Of a stretch of 64,000 nt of DNA, positions 63,516 through 64,000 are shown piece by piece. Numbering within the stretch: the stretch's first letter is position 1; every line of letters begins with the position of its first letter. The notes below the pieces were generated by a model. That model was not told the DNA's origin. It made no database searches and worked only from the letters and a program-made list of their open reading frames with translations. The position numbers were made by a program, and so were the translations under genes. Origin of the DNA: Psychrobacter sp. PG1 (lineage in GTDB: Bacteria; Pseudomonadota; Gammaproteobacteria; Pseudomonadales; Moraxellaceae); the NCBI RefSeq assembly GCF_014897815.1, contig NZ_JABUZG010000071.1, forward strand, positions 79,894-143,893, written 5' to 3'.

Positions 63516-63591
63516 TGGCAGGCGATGTAGGACTCGAACCTACAACCCTCGGTTTTGGAGACCGATGCTCTACCAATTGAGCCAATCGCCT
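63516..63591 (-). tRNA. tRNA-Trp (anticodon CCA)
   Basis: A full 76-base cloverleaf on the minus strand with encoded CCA. The 7-bp acceptor stem AGGCGAT/ATCGCCT, D arm GCTC/GAGC, anticodon stem TCGGT/ACCGA with loop CTCCAAA (CCA reads UGG), and T arm GTAGG/CCTAC around TTCGAGT are all intact. The position between tuf and secE is conserved in gammaproteobacteria. Confidence 0.98.
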
Positions 63592-63609
63592 ATGGGTGTA
63601 AAGGACAGC

Positions 63610-63637
63610 ATTATACAATATTTGATATAAAATGCAA
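63610..63637 (-). promoter_or_regulatory. sigma70-type promoter for tRNA-Trp-secE-nusG
   Basis: On the minus strand, -35 TTGCAT (63632-63637) and -10 TATAAT (63610-63615) have a 16-base spacer; the expected start lies just upstream of the tRNA. A GC-containing stretch TGCTGTCC follows the -10. Confidence 0.8.
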
Positions 63638-63898
63638 GCCTTTAGCGGTAAAATTATTATTTTTACCTAGTTTTACTCTTATTTGAATGTGCTATTGAAT
63701 CATCATTACTTTAACAAAATGAAGATGCAAGCGGCTAATAAGAAGCAGCGTTAATATAGCAAGCTCCGCTAAGAATTACAATAGATTGGAAAGTAAATTA
63801 TAAACGTTATAGATATAACTGGCTAATTATGTTGGCTAAGATAACGAAAGGTGTGTTCATACTATCGAAGAATAACCATATTTCCTGATCATTTGATC

Positions 63899-63936
63899 TA
63901 AAAAAAGCCACCCTTAAACAAGGATGGCTTTTTATG
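63899..63936 (-). terminator. tuf terminator
   Basis: AAAAAAGCCA-C-CCTT and AAGG-A-TGGCTTTTT pair around AAAC with a single mismatch, and the minus strand ends in a T-run. Located just after tuf. Confidence 0.85.
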
Positions 63937-63970
63937 ACTAACTTACAATCTCATTACTGAGACTGATAGA

Positions 63971-64000
63971 TTAGTTTAGTACGTTAGCAACAACACCAGC
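63971..64000 (-). CDS. tuf: elongation factor Tu, last nine codons only
   Basis: The minus strand ends in AGVVANVLN followed by TAA. This matches the end of EF-Tu (GAGVV...), and tuf is expected upstream of tRNA-Trp-secE in this order. Nearly all of the gene lies outside the window, so the call leans on context. Confidence 0.75.
   Translation of the reverse strand, partial: AGVVANVLN

Larger units (their letters stand above)
63592..63970. other. tuf to tRNA-Trp spacer
   Basis: About 380 AT-rich bases holding the tuf terminator (63899-63936) and the tRNA-Trp/secE promoter (63610-63637). Nothing else recognised in 63638-63898. Confidence 0.6.

Overview
The window is a contiguous piece of a gammaproteobacterial chromosome, most likely Psychrobacter or a close Moraxellaceae relative. 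The evidence is the moderately AT-rich coding style, the protein sequences (BioB, FadD pair, RpoB/RpoC, SecE with a long N-terminus) and the gene orders pilMNOPQ-aroK-aroB-SPOR protein and tuf-tRNA(Trp)-secE-nusG-rplKAJL-rpoBC. The species assignment is inference; no 16S gene is present.

Layout. Positions 1-5260 are all on the minus strand: the 3'-truncated BASS transporter, a small Ser/Gly-rich membrane protein, two adjacent YbjQ-family proteins, a UPF0149 protein, an acidic PA3496-like protein and an enlarged AhpA/YtjB-like membrane protein. The last is divergent from serB, as ytjB is in E. coli. 5756-11604 is mostly plus strand: serB, a DUF368 membrane protein, a small membrane protein, an SCP2 protein, bioB and hemJ. 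11720-18478 is minus strand: an exported NlpC/P60-like protein, a membrane protein, rph and two fadD paralogues. parC (19050-21356) is followed by an AT-rich patch of less conserved genes (21356-26503): two membrane proteins, a lipoprotein, a BLUF gene broken by a -1 frameshift at a seven-A run, a PEBP-like exported protein, a Cof-type phosphatase and a small membrane protein. Then come an orphan PotD-like lipoprotein, two FUSC-family proteins and the gltBD glutamate synthase genes.

The remainder is core. 38124-46628 (minus) holds a type IV pilus assembly operon (pilMNOPQ), followed by shikimate pathway genes aroK and aroB and a SPOR-like protein; ponA (PBP1A) diverges from pilM. 49656-64000 (minus) is the transcription/translation block: a DUF6586-like protein, rpoC, rpoB, rplL, rplJ, rplA, rplK, nusG, secE, tRNA-Trp and the last codons of tuf. 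Several Rho-independent terminators and two good sigma70-type promoters can be placed, one before tRNA-Trp and one for rpoBC that overlaps the rplL terminator.

I found no prophage, transposase, CRISPR array or clear defence system. The more unusual signals are the BLUF frameshift with an in-phase A AAA AAA heptamer, a three-copy dispersed palindromic element (26193, 40485, 49594), a three-copy terminator module next to adjacent accessory genes, a duplicated hairpin-plus-FUSC unit, and a very long rplL-rpoB spacer. Protein families were recognised by eye, without database searches.
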